From: Blattamonas nauphoetae
Taxonomy: Eukaryota; Preaxostyla; Oxymonadida
Length of the DNA stretch: 21,076 nucleotides
Assembly: GCA_033064195.1 (NCBI GenBank)
Contig: JARBJD010000712.1
Location: 1-21,076 of the forward strand
Reading direction: 5' to 3'
Shown here: positions 9,501 to 18,030 of the stretch, one piece after another
Position numbering within the stretch: the first letter of the stretch is position 1
Layout: every line of letters begins with the position of its first letter
Program-made: the position numbers and the translations under genes
Notes under the pieces: generated by a model
The model's database searches: none
Seen by the model: only the letters and a program-made list of their open reading frames with translations
What the model was told of the DNA's origin: nothing

Positions 9501-9625
9501 GAAATGGCAGGAGGGCTGGGAAGATCAATGCTGATCTTTTCGTCATTCTTCGGCGTGCTATCAGTTCCAGTCGAATTTGGACTTGGAGGTGGAGTTAATG
9601 ATTCTTTGTTTTGACATAGTGACAT
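6575..9625 (-). CDS. LINE N-terminal ORF, long repeat-containing protein
   Basis: About 1016 codons from the first in-frame ATG (9623-9625) to a TGA at 6575-6577; the frame is open further upstream to a stop near 9930, but without any ATG, so the true start may lie upstream in broken sequence. The N-terminal part is Ser/Pro-rich, then strongly basic (about 9364-9275, with KTKKKPGRKPEKK, which resembles an AT-hook-like nucleic-acid-binding patch). Eight near-identical 39-residue repeats follow (7637-8572). The C-terminal third is less repetitive (MNQFDCIHLN, LPLDNQTLKKSIIQLSEDEA, FDPFDGYTRWDADLS) and matches no domain I recognise; no zinc knuckle or coiled coil is obvious. After the TGA the same frame stays open into the RT with no new ATG nearby. 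This suggests one ancestral long ORF cut by a stop, although two ORFs with reinitiation cannot be excluded. Confidence 0.75.
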   Translation of the reverse strand: MSLCQNKESLTPPPSPNSTGTDSTPKNDEKISIDLPSPPAISGPQNEGMISERTLKVSIKAQMRVRERGIAKLRERHLTRLGQPQTSRRGLQKSKRVSKPHQNNKTKKKPGRKPEKKTIPADTTPHDKLHVPNDSQILFTSNNQINQNISFFYPTHPLDYTQTRQQSSPPIDIDSTASFLPKPQPSRDIMQDNEMINSVGEWFALHPMETHPTGKWTSHDDHSRNLNQVTREVDEIYSKSFPHFPHLSHWLPIETLFTISSQTTKKELPPDFFNLMSKRIKDLTDAQWDTLRRHSVCIQPSPIIDHQKIIGQIERNIRDDPSSVMDLPSHIFDHFRRSLHAPKRKRQSKKTIDINFGIDTAISRFPRSQPAGADTTMLEIHNPANSSSPPIDINFGTDTAISPFPRSQPAGADTTMLEIHNPANSSSPPIDINFGTDTAISPFPRSQPAGADTTMLEIHNSANSSSPPIDINFGTDTAISPFPRSQPAGADTTMLEIHNPANPSSPPVDINFGTDTAISPFPRSQPAGADTTMLEIHNPANSSSPPIDINFGTDTAISPFPRSQPAGADTTMLEIHNPANSSSPPIDINFGTDTAISPFPRSQPAGADTTMLEIHNPANSSSPPIDINFGTDTAISPFPRLQPAGADTTMLEIHIPANSSSPSTFAAEISRPRPILAAYSPPMPISKTKTGMASMHLPIKRNSSLLTSAEARDTRNTARQELVGEQSINDRDRERLAVAKGNQLGLTEKCRLLVRRMNQFDCIHLNTIRNDLTLGTDELRPRRAERWSAQKMNQFNILTTTPIEMLFPVVGLGTTLPLDNQTLKKSIIQLSEDEASHIENLLTKTVMKKFSVVNAWKSLAGPEAIGLKRDNPSNLARQKRAEYSEARERFDITNTFNMPAKHHHPISFQRANTPPLEEIQTLISLPFDPFDGYTRWDADLSTRHLRKAKDALKQTFSDLLTTLSAPNPDLMSASIIAGKISAIPQTLKGGQRVNTIPEGRNNDSWQDTVQREKKPH
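7637..8572 (-). repeat. Eight in-frame 117-bp tandem repeats in the LINE ORF
   Basis: Exact 117-bp period (39 codons): for example GTCGATTGG recurs at 7748 and 7865. The unit reads IDINFGTDTAISPFPRSQPA, then GADTTMLEIHNPANSSSPP. The eight copies differ at only a few residues: Ile and Arg substitutions in the copy nearest the N terminus, Ser/Pro swaps in the third and fourth copies, Val for Ile in the fifth, and Leu, Ile and Ser changes in the eighth. Because the period is a multiple of three, all frames on both strands stay open through the array, which creates long spurious ORFs on the + strand. Low divergence implies recent expansion or ongoing homogenisation. Confidence 0.97.
9053..9127 (-). 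repeat. Diverged single copy of the 117-bp repeat unit
   Basis: Upstream of the array in the same ORF, the peptide SSPPIDIDSTASFLPKPQPS followed by RDIMQ aligns with the array unit (SSPPIDINFGTDTAISPFPR then SQPAGADTTMLE): SSPPIDI is identical, and A-S-F/P-F-P and QP are shared with small gaps. It lies about 480 bp upstream of the first array unit and is much more diverged than the units are from each other, so it may be an ancestral or seed copy. Confidence 0.5.
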
Positions 9626-9928
9626 GAGATAGGAGAAGGTTGGAGAGGGAGATTCTGATGTGTGGTCTTCTTCGTCTTTCTTCCTATCCCTCTTTGATTC
9701 CACCGGTTTCAGATTGTTGACTACTTCGGGAGGTTCGGACTGTCTTCGTTTTATCTTCCGGATGATATCATTTCCGTTATCTTCCTTGTTATCTTCCTTG
9801 TTTTCCGAAACCTGTCCGGCATGAACGTTGGCTTCTTCACGTTTGCTGTTTTTCTCCTTCCTCCGAAATGTGTGAGGGGAATGGAGGGAGGATGAGGTGA
9901 TTTGTTTGAACTTTCGTGCTGAGAATGA

Positions 9929-10516
9929 TTAGAATGATTAGAATTCACAACGATTGGATTGCAAAGAGTGTCAGTGATGTTTCGCGTCGATGGTTGTTGC
10001 TTTGTCTTCTTCAGAGAATGGATGAACTTGAAAGGGTTGAGTTGTCCGAGTATCTCTTTCCACGTCGACTTACTTCCTCGATTCAGGTTGGATGCTTTGT
10101 TTTTGTTTTTGTTGAGATAGCTGCTTTTGTTGTTGGACGCTCAGCTTGTTTCGCTATTTTCTTTTCGGCTTCTTCTTTTTGTTCTGATTGATCGAGGACG
10201 TGGGATGGAAGCCGTTTTGATGGATGGTGGAGGGTGGTTGGCGAGTCGCCGTGAGAAGAGTTTGGCGAGAGGATCGTCCGTTGCGGGCGACGGATGGTGT
10301 TTGGTGGGCGGGGAGGCAAGCGTGAGGAGTACTGGAGTTGAGTGAGAGCGAGTGCGTTGGGGGTATTTGAAAGACGTGTGCGGGGTAAGGATGAAGATCT
10401 AGAGAAAGGAAGATGGGTGTGGTCATCTGGTACGTCGTCATAGGGTTGATTAGAAGGGAGATAACTCGATCAAGCAAGAGGTCGGTCACAGAAGTGGGTT
10501 TAATATGTTGGGCCAT
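9929..10516 (-). pseudogene. LINE 5' leader or broken N-terminal coding sequence
   Basis: An ATG at 10514-10516 opens MAQHIKPTSVTDLLLDRVIS in the same frame as the long ORF downstream. This frame runs to a stop at 10154 and becomes Ser/Pro/His-rich with a Lys-rich end. Other frames continue with coding-like composition, such as SEQKEEAEKKIAKQAERPTT near 10180-10120 and SKSTWKEILGQL near 10070. No domain is recognised. I infer that this is the start of the element's protein broken by frame changes, or a leader with small ORFs. The ATG lies 64 nt from the edge of the terminal 5S copy. Confidence 0.4.
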
Positions 10517-10579
10517 TTTCTGGTTTGATCGTGAATGGATGAATCCATAGAGTAGAATTTTGCAAAATCAAATTGAAAA

Positions 10580-10675
10580 GCTACAGCACTGGGAAAAAGA
10601 CTAAACTAAAGCGGTAGCCGCTTAACTTCGGAGGTCTGAAGGGATCCGGTGCTGATGACTAACTATGGCCGTAGC
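10580..10675 (-). pseudogene. 5S rRNA edge pseudogene lacking box C
   Basis: Terminal copy of the array, 96 nt instead of 115. The 5' half (10675 down to about 10615) and the last 14 nt (CCCAGTGCTGTAGC) match the array genes. The segment between them is altered and about 19 nt shorter, reading ACCGCTTTAGTTTAGTCTTT instead of the normal sequence with TACTTGGATGGGAGACTGCC. This removes the box C part of the internal promoter and one strand of helix IV/V, so it should neither be transcribed nor fold normally. A TTTT run still follows. The LINE begins within about 60 bp. Confidence 0.9.
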
Positions 10676-11137
10676 TCAAACACACCTCATCCACCATCCC
10701 CATTATCACTCAACTCTTTCCAAATCCTTCTCAATCTTCTCCTTCTCCCCTTCTTCAATCACAATCAACTTTCTTTCCATCATATCTTCCATATTTTTCT
10801 TCATTTCTCAAAATCTCTCTCAAAACTTCTGAAAAATCATTCTCTTCATTTCACTTCAATCAATCTCTCATTATTTCTCTGTTTGTGTTTTCCTGACAAT
10901 AATTCTTTGGAAATCTCTTCGTCGTGTTTCTCTTCTTCTGACACTTCATTTCTATTGGATTCCATTCTGATGCAATGGAAAAAATAATTAAACAAGAACA
11001 AAACAAGAAAGAATGATGAAGAATTGATTATTGTGGAAGGAAAACGAGAAAGAATTGGATAAAACTGTATATTTTGGAAGAAGACGAAGAGATGAATGAG
11101 AAAAAGGCAAAATATTGGCAAAAAGGAAAATGAAAAA
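10676..11137. other. 5S intergenic spacer (reference unit)
   Basis: The 462-bp spacer has two compositional halves. About 300 bp next to the 5S 5' end is pyrimidine-rich on the + strand (TCTTC, CTCAA), and the remainder is purine-rich. A perfect hairpin TTCCATT-ctgatgc-AATGGAA lies at 10960-10980. An 11-bp inverted repeat, ATCTCTTCGTC (10913-10923) and GACGAAGAGAT (11083-11093), brackets it. I saw no tRNA, U6, spliced-leader or other RNA gene in the spacer. The + strand frame of 112-113 codons found in every unit overlaps the 5S gene antisense and has no domain, so I treat it as non-coding. Confidence 0.75.
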
Positions 11138-11252
11138 GCTACAGCACTGGGTTTTTCCAGGCAGTCTCCCATCCAAGTACTAACCCAGCGTTAGCCGCTT
11201 AACTTCGGAGGTCTGAAGGGATCCGGTGCTGATGACTAACTATGGCCGTAGC
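11138..11252 (-). rRNA. 5S ribosomal RNA (array copy 1, reference)
   Basis: 115 nt, from GCTACGGCCATAG at the 5' end to CCCAGTGCTGTAGC at the 3' end, the RNA of the large ribosomal subunit central protuberance. GCTACGGC pairs with GCTGTAGC to form an eight-pair helix I (one G-U). The internal promoter is at canonical positions: box A GAAGTTAAGCGGCTAA (residues 47-62, 11206-11191) and box C GGATGGGAGACTGCCTGG (residues 79-96, 11174-11157), as read by TFIIIA. TTAGTACTTGGATGGGAGAC is the most conserved eukaryotic 5S stretch. A five-T run directly after the gene is the Pol III terminator. A weak TATA-like ATAAT lies at about -27 to -31 (11279-11283). Confidence 0.98.
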
Positions 11253-11711
11253 TCAAACACACCTCATCCACCATCCCCATTATCACTCAACTCTTTCCAA
11301 ATCCTTCTCAATCTTCTCCTTCTCCCCTTCTTCAATCACAATCAACTTTCTTTCCATCATATCTTCCATATTTTTCTTCATTTCTCAAAATCTCTCTCAA
11401 AACTTCTGAAAAATCATTCTCTTCATTTCACTTCAATCAATCTCTCATTATTTCTCTGTTTGTGTTTTCCTGACAATAATTCTTTGGAAATCTCTTCGTC
11501 GTGTTTCTCTTCTTCTGACACTTCATTTCTATTGGATTCCATTCTGATGCAATGGAAAAATAATTAAACAAGAACAAAACAAGAAAGAATGATGAAGAAT
11601 TGATTATTGTGGAAGGAAAACGAGAAAGAATTGGATAAAACTGTATATTTTGGAAGAAGACGAAGAGATGAATGAGAAAAAGGCAAAATATTGGCAAAAG
11701 GAAAATGAAAA

Positions 11712-11826
11712 GCTACAGCACTGGGTTTTTCCAGGCAGTCTCCCATCCAAGTACTAACCCAGCGTTAGCCGCTTAACTTCGGAGGTCTGAAGGGATCCGG
11801 TGCTGATGACTAACTATGGCCGTAGC
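11712..11826 (-). rRNA. 5S ribosomal RNA (array copy 2)
   Basis: 115 nt, apparently identical to copy 1. The terminator run after it has four Ts rather than five, and the adjacent spacer A-runs are each one base shorter. Confidence 0.98.
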
Positions 11827-12287
11827 TCAAACACACCTCATCCACCATCCCCATTATCACTCAACTCTTTCCAAATCCTTCTCAATCTTCTCCTTCTCCC
11901 CTTCTTCAATCACAATCAACTTTCTTTCCATCATATCTTCCATATTTTTCTTCATTTCTCAAAATCTCTCTCAAAACTTCTGAAAAATCATTCTCTTCAT
12001 TTCACTTCAATCAATCTCTCATTATTTCTCTGTTTGTGTTTTCCTGACAATAATTCTTTGGAAATCTCTTCGTCGTGTTTCTCTTCTTCTGACACTTCAT
12101 TTCTATTGGATTCCATTCTGATGCAATGGAAAAATAATTAAACAAGAACAAAACAAGAAAGAATGATGAAGAATTGATTATTGTGGAAGGAAAACGAGAA
12201 AGAATTGGATAAAACTGTATATTTTGGAAGAAGACGAAGAGATGAATGAGAAAAAGGCAAAATATTGGCAAAAAGGAAAATGAAAAA

Positions 12288-12402
12288 GCTACAGCACTGG
12301 GTTTTTCCAGGCAGTCTCCCATCCAAGTACTAACCCAGCGTTAGCCGCTTAACTTCGGAGGTCTGAAGGGATCCGGTGCTGATGACTAACTATGGCCGTA
12401 GC
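12288..12402 (-). rRNA. 5S ribosomal RNA (array copy 3)
   Basis: 115 nt, apparently identical to copy 1, with a five-T terminator and a 576-bp offset from copy 2. Confidence 0.98.
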
Positions 12403-12864
12403 TCAAACACACCTCATCCACCATCCCCATTATCACTCAACTCTTTCCAAATCCTTCTCAATCTTCTCCTTCTCCCCTTCTTCAATCACAATCAACTTTC
12501 TTTCCATCATATCTTCCATATTTTTCTTCATTTCTCAAAATCTCTCTCAAAACTTCTGAAAAATCATTCTCTTCATTTCACTTCAATCAATCTCTCATTA
12601 TTTCTCTGTTTGTGTTTTCCTGACAATAATTCTTTGGAAATCTCTTCGTCGTGTTTCTCTTCTTCTGACACTTCATTTCTATTGGATTCCATTCTGATGC
12701 AATGGAAAAATAATTAAACAAGAACAAAACAAGAAAGAATGATGAAGAATTGATTATTGTGGAAGGAAAACGAGAAAGAATTGGATAAAACTGTATATTT
12801 TGGAAGAAGACGAAGAGATGAATGAGAAAAAAGGCAAAATATTGGCAAAAAGGAAAATGAAAAA

Positions 12865-12979
12865 GCTACAGCACTGGGTTTTTCCAGGCAGTCTCCCATC
12901 CAAGTACTAACCCAGCGTTAGCCGCTTAACTTCGGAGGTCTGAAGGGATCCGGTGCTGATGACTAACTATGGCCGTAGC
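12865..12979 (-). rRNA. 5S ribosomal RNA (array copy 4)
   Basis: 115 nt, apparently identical to copy 1. Five-T terminator; the spacer on its 3' side carries one extra A in the GAGAAAAAAGGC run. Confidence 0.98.
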
Positions 12980-13441
12980 TCAAACACACCTCATCCACCA
13001 TCCCCATTATCACTCAACTCTTTCCAAATCCTTCTCAATCTTCTCCTTCTCCCCTTCTTCAATCACAATCAACTTTCTTTCCATCATATCTTCCATATTT
13101 TTCTTCATTTCTCAAAATCTCTCTCAAAACTTCTGAAAAATCATTCTCTTCATTTCACTTCAATCAATCTCTCATTATTTCTCTGTTTGTGTTTTCCTGA
13201 CAATAATTCTTTGGAAATCTCTTCGTCGTGTTTCTCTTCTTCTGACACTTCATTTCTATTGGATTCCATTCTGATGCAATGGAAAAAATAATTAAACAAG
13301 AACAAAACAAGAAAGAATGATGAAGAATTGATTATTGTGGAAGGAAAACGAGAAAGAATTGGATAAAACTGTATATTTTGGAAGAAGACGAAGAGATGAA
13401 TGAGAAAAAGGCAAAATATTGGCAAAAAGGAAAATGAAAAA

Positions 13442-13556
13442 GCTACAGCACTGGGTTTTTCCAGGCAGTCTCCCATCCAAGTACTAACCCAGCGTTAGCC
13501 GCTTAACTTCGGAGGTCTGAAGGGATCCGGTGCTGATGACTAACTATGGCCGTAGC
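13442..13556 (-). rRNA. 5S ribosomal RNA (array copy 5)
   Basis: 115 nt, apparently identical to copy 1, five-T terminator, 577-bp offset. Confidence 0.98.
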
Positions 13557-14015
13557 TCAAACACACCTCATCCACCATCCCCATTATCACTCAACTCTTT
13601 CCAAATCCTTCTCAATCTTCTCCTTCTCCCCTTCTTCAATCACAATCAACTTTCTTTCCATCATATCTTCCATATTTTTCTTCATTTCTCAAAATCTCTC
13701 TCAAAACTTCTGAAAAATCATTCTCTTCATTTCACTTCAATCAATCTCTCATTATTTCTCTGTTTGTGTTTTCCTGACAATAATTCTTTGGAAATCTCTT
13801 CGTCGTGTTTCTCTTCTTCTGACACTTCATTTCTATTGGATTCCATTCTGATGCAATGGAAAAATAATTAAACAAGAACAAAACAAGAAAGAATGATGAA
13901 GAATTGATTATTGTGGAAGGAAAACGAGAAAGAATTGGATAAAACTGTATATTTTGGAAGAAGACGAAGAGATGAATGAGAAAAAGGCAAAATATTGGCA
14001 AAAGGAAAATGAAAA

Positions 14016-14130
14016 GCTACAGCACTGGGTTTTTCCAGGCAGTCTCCCATCCAAGTACTAACCCAGCGTTAGCCGCTTAACTTCGGAGGTCTGAAGGGAT
14101 CCGGTGCTGATGACTAACTATGGCCGTAGC
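14016..14130 (-). rRNA. 5S ribosomal RNA (array copy 6)
   Basis: 115 nt, apparently identical to copy 1; belongs to the short class of units with a four-T terminator and a 574-bp offset. Confidence 0.98.
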
Positions 14131-14592
14131 TCAAACACACCTCATCCACCATCCCCATTATCACTCAACTCTTTCCAAATCCTTCTCAATCTTCTCCTTC
14201 TCCCCTTCTTCAATCACAATCAACTTTCTTTCCATCATATCTTCCATATTTTTCTTCATTTCTCAAAATCTCTCTCAAAACTTCTGAAAAATCATTCTCT
14301 TCATTTCACTTCAATCAATCTCTCATTATTTCTCTGTTTGTGTTTTCCTGACAATAATTCTTTGGAAATCTCTTCGTCGTGTTTCTCTTCTTCTGACACT
14401 TCATTTCTATTGGATTCCATTCTGATGCAATGGAAAAAATAATTAAACAAGAACAAAACAAGAAAGAATGATGAAGAATTGATTATTGTGGAAGGAAAAC
14501 GAGAAAGAATTGGATAAAACTGTATATTTTGGAAGAAGACGAAGAGATGAATGAGAAAAAGGCAAAATATTGGCAAAAAGGAAAATGAAAAA

Positions 14593-14707
14593 GCTACAGC
14601 ACTGGGTTTTTCCAGGCAGTCTCCCATCCAAGTACTAACCCAGCGTTAGCCGCTTAACTTCGGAGGTCTGAAGGGATCCGGTGCTGATGACTAACTATGG
14701 CCGTAGC
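14593..14707 (-). rRNA. 5S ribosomal RNA (array copy 7)
   Basis: 115 nt, apparently identical to copy 1, five-T terminator, 577-bp offset. Confidence 0.98.
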
Positions 14708-15169
14708 TCAAACACACCTCATCCACCATCCCCATTATCACTCAACTCTTTCCAAATCCTTCTCAATCTTCTCCTTCTCCCCTTCTTCAATCACAATCAA
14801 CTTTCTTTCCATCATATCTTCCATATTTTTCTTCATTTCTCAAAATCTCTCTCAAAACTTCTGAAAAATCATTCTCTTCATTTCACTTCAATCAATCTCT
14901 CATTATTTCTCTGTTTGTGTTTTCCTGACAATAATTCTTTGGAAATCTCTTCGTCGTGTTTCTCTTCTTCTGACACTTCATTTCTATTGGATTCCATTCT
15001 GATGCAATGGAAAAAATAATTAAACAAGAACAAAACAAGAAAGAATGATGAAGAATTGATTATTGTGGAAGGAAAACGAGAAAGAATTGGATAAAACTGT
15101 ATATTTTGGAAGAAGACGAAGAGATGAATGAGAAAAAGGCAAAATATTGGCAAAAAGGAAAATGAAAAA

Positions 15170-15284
15170 GCTACAGCACTGGGTTTTTCCAGGCAGTCTC
15201 CCATCCAAGTACTAACCCAGCGTTAGCCGCTTAACTTCGGAGGTCTGAAGGGATCCGGTGCTGATGACTAACTATGGCCGTAGC
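15170..15284 (-). rRNA. 5S ribosomal RNA (array copy 8)
   Basis: 115 nt, apparently identical to copy 1, five-T terminator. The spacer upstream of this gene carries a T-to-C substitution at about 15381 (CAACTTCCTTTCC), one of very few base substitutions seen between units. Confidence 0.98.
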
Positions 15285-15744
15285 TCAAACACACCTCATC
15301 CACCATCCCCATTATCACTCAACTCTTTCCAAATCCTTCTCAATCTTCTCCTTCTCCCCTTCTTCAATCACAATCAACTTCCTTTCCATCATATCTTCCA
15401 TATTTTTCTTCATTTCTCAAAATCTCTCTCAAAACTTCTGAAAAATCATTCTCTTCATTTCACTTCAATCAATCTCTCATTATTTCTCTGTTTGTGTTTT
15501 CCTGACAATAATTCTTTGGAAATCTCTTCGTCGTGTTTCTCTTCTTCTGACACTTCATTTCTATTGGATTCCATTCTGATGCAATGGAAAAAATAATTAA
15601 ACAAGAACAAAACAAGAAAGAATGATGAAGAATTGATTATTGTGGAAGGAAAACGAGAAAGAATTGGATAAAACTGTATATTTTGGAAGAAGACGAAGAG
15701 ATGAATGAGAAAAAGGCAAAATATTGGCAAAAGGAAAATGAAAA

Positions 15745-15859
15745 GCTACAGCACTGGGTTTTTCCAGGCAGTCTCCCATCCAAGTACTAACCCAGCGTTA
15801 GCCGCTTAACTTCGGAGGTCTGAAGGGATCCGGTGCTGATGACTAACTATGGCCGTAGC
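15745..15859 (-). rRNA. 5S ribosomal RNA (array copy 9)
   Basis: 115 nt, apparently identical to copy 1, four-T terminator. Its upstream spacer has an extra C near 16037 and is shortened by the deletion that also removed part of the next 5S copy. Confidence 0.98.
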
Positions 15860-16217
15860 TCAAACACACCTCATCCACCATCCCCATTATCACTCAACTC
15901 TTTCCAAATCCTTCTCAATCTTCTCCTTCTCCCCTTCTTCAATCACAATCAACTTTCTTTCCATCATATCTTCCATATTTTTCTTCATTTCTCAAAATCT
16001 CTCTCAAAACTTCTGAAAAATCATTCTCTTCATTTCCACTTCAATCAATCTCTCATTATTTCTCTGTTTGTGTTTTCCTGACAATAATTCTTTGGAAATC
16101 TCTTCGTCGTGTTTCTCTTCTTCTGACACTTCATTTCTATTGGATTCCATTCTGATGCAATGGAAAAAATAATTAAACAAGAACAAAACAAGAAAGAATG
16201 ATGAAGAATTGATTATT

Positions 16218-16307
16218 AGTCTCCCATCCAAGTACTAACCCAGCGTTAGCCGCTTAACTTCGGAGGTCTGAAGGGATCCGGTGCTGATGACTAACTATGG
16301 CCGTAGC
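16218..16307 (-). pseudogene. Truncated 5S rRNA copy (array copy 10)
   Basis: Only the first 90 nt of the gene remain. The 3' 25 nt (helix I 3' strand and part of helix IV) and about 105 bp of adjacent spacer are gone, so spacer sequence GAATTGATTATT joins directly to 5S sequence AGTCTCCCATCC. Box A survives, box C loses its distal end, and no terminator follows. It should not yield normal 5S rRNA. Confidence 0.95.
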
Positions 16308-16766
16308 TCAAACACACCTCATCCACCATCCCCATTATCACTCAACTCTTTCCAAATCCTTCTCAATCTTCTCCTTCTCCCTTCTTCAATCACAATCAAC
16401 TTTCTTTCCATCATATCTTCCATATTTTTCTTCATTTCTCAAAATCTCTCTCAAAACTTCTGAAAAATCATTCTCTTCATTTCACTTCAATCAATCTCTC
16501 ATTATTTCTCTGTTTGTGTTTTCCTGACAATAATTCTTTGGAAATCTCTTCGTCGTGTTTCTCTTCTTCTGACACTTCATTTCTATTGGATTCCATTCTG
16601 ATGCAATGGAAAAAATAATTAAACAAGAACAAAACAAGAAAGAATGATGAAGAATTGATTATTGTGGAAGGAAAACGAGAAAGAATTGGATAAAACTGTA
16701 TATTTTGGAAGAAGACGAAGAGATGAATGAGAAAAAGGCAAAATATTGGCAAAAGGAAAATGAAAA

Positions 16767-16881
16767 GCTACAGCACTGGGTTTTTCCAGGCAGTCTCCCA
16801 TCCAAGTACTAACCCAGCGTTAGCCGCTTAACTTCGGAGGTCTGAAGGGATCCGGTGCTGATGACTAACTATGGCCGTAGC
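16767..16881 (-). rRNA. 5S ribosomal RNA (array copy 11)
   Basis: 115 nt, apparently identical to copy 1, four-T terminator. The spacers on both sides read CTCCCTTC where most units have CTCCCCTTC. Confidence 0.98.
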
Positions 16882-17341
16882 TCAAACACACCTCATCCAC
16901 CATCCCCATTATCACTCAACTCTTTCCAAATCCTTCTCAATCTTCTCCTTCTCCCTTCTTCAATCACAATCAACTTTCTTTCCATCATATCTTCCATATT
17001 TTTCTTCATTTCTCAAAATCTCTCTCAAAACTTCTGAAAAATCATTCTCTTCATTTCACTTCAATCAATCTCTCATTATTTCTCTGTTTGTGTTTTCCTG
17101 ACAATAATTCTTTGGAAATCTCTTCGTCGTGTTTCTCTTCTTCTGACACTTCATTTCTATTGGATTCCATTCTGATGCAATGGAAAAATAATTAAACAAG
17201 AACAAAACAAGAAAGAATGATGAAGAATTGATTATTGTGGAAGGAAAACGAGAAAGAATTGGATAAAACTGTATATTTTGGAAGAAGACGAAGAGATGAA
17301 TGAGAAAAAGGCAAAATATTGGCAAAAAGGAAAATGAAAAA

Positions 17342-17456
17342 GCTACAGCACTGGGTTTTTCCAGGCAGTCTCCCATCCAAGTACTAACCCAGCGTTAGCC
17401 GCTTAACTTCGGAGGTCTGAAGGGATCCGGTGCTGATGACTAACTATGGCCGTAGC
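17342..17456 (-). rRNA. 5S ribosomal RNA (array copy 12)
   Basis: 115 nt, apparently identical to copy 1, five-T terminator, 575-bp offset. Confidence 0.98.
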
Positions 17457-17915
17457 TCAAACACACCTCATCCACCATCCCCATTATCACTCAACTCTTT
17501 CCAAATCCTTCTCAATCTTCTCCTTCTCCCCTTCTTCAATCACAATCAACTTTCTTTCCATCATATCTTCCATATTTTTCTTCATTTCTCAAAATCTCTC
17601 TCAAAACTTCTGAAAAATCATTCTCTTCATTTCACTTCAATCAATCTCTCATTATTTCTCTGTTTGTGTTTTCCTGACAATAATTCTTTGGAAATCTCTT
17701 CGTCGTGTTTCTCTTCTTCTGACACTTCATTTCTATTGGATTCCATTCTGATGCAATGGAAAAATAATTAAACAAGAACAAAACAAGAAAGAATGATGAA
17801 GAATTGATTATTGTGGAAGGAAAACGAGAAAGAATTGGATAAAACTGTATATTTTGGAAGAAGACGAAGAGATGAATGAGAAAAAGGCAAAATATTGGCA
17901 AAAGGAAAATGAAAA

Positions 17916-18030
17916 GCTACAGCACTGGGTTTTTCCAGGCAGTCTCCCATCCAAGTACTAACCCAGCGTTAGCCGCTTAACTTCGGAGGTCTGAAGGGAT
18001 CCGGTGCTGATGACTAACTATGGCCGTAGC
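17916..18030 (-). rRNA. 5S ribosomal RNA (array copy 13)
   Basis: 115 nt, apparently identical to copy 1, four-T terminator. Its upstream spacer has an extra C near 18111 (TTCTTCCAATC). Confidence 0.98.

Larger units (their letters stand above)
3460..10555 (-). mobile_element. Degraded non-LTR retrotransposon (LINE) with restriction-like endonuclease
   Basis: A single retroelement transcribed right to left. In order it has a 5' leader (10516-9929), a long N-terminal ORF (9928-6575) with an internal 117-bp repeat array, reverse transcriptase (6574 to about 5114), a linker with a CCHC knuckle and restriction-like endonuclease region (about 5113-4170), and a low-complexity tail ending at 3460. 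No integrase, protease, RNase H or LTRs are visible, and an endonuclease C-terminal to the RT is the layout of the R2/CRE/Utopia-type early-branching LINEs rather than the APE-type ones. I cannot choose among those clades by eye. The copy has two in-frame stops and about six frame changes, so it is probably inactive. The 5' boundary is set by the 5S rDNA array ending at 10580; the 3' boundary is uncertain (3460 or down to about 3200), and no poly(A) tract or target-site duplication was identified. Confidence 0.85.

Noticed and set aside
3460-10555. LTR retrotransposon or virus-like element
   Set aside because: No terminal direct repeats, capsid, protease, integrase or RNase H signs were seen. 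The RT block layout and the downstream knuckle plus restriction-like endonuclease are LINE features.
10580-10675. LINE inserted inside this 5S gene
   Set aside because: Both ends of the 5S copy lie on the same side of the LINE, and no 5S sequence was found beyond its 3' end, so the gene is altered but not split by the element.
10676-11137. Additional small RNA gene (spliced leader, U6 or tRNA) in the 5S spacer
   Set aside because: Such genes are linked to 5S in some protists, but I found no conserved U6 or tRNA arms and no convincing Sm site followed by a stem; only ATATTTTGG is vaguely similar.
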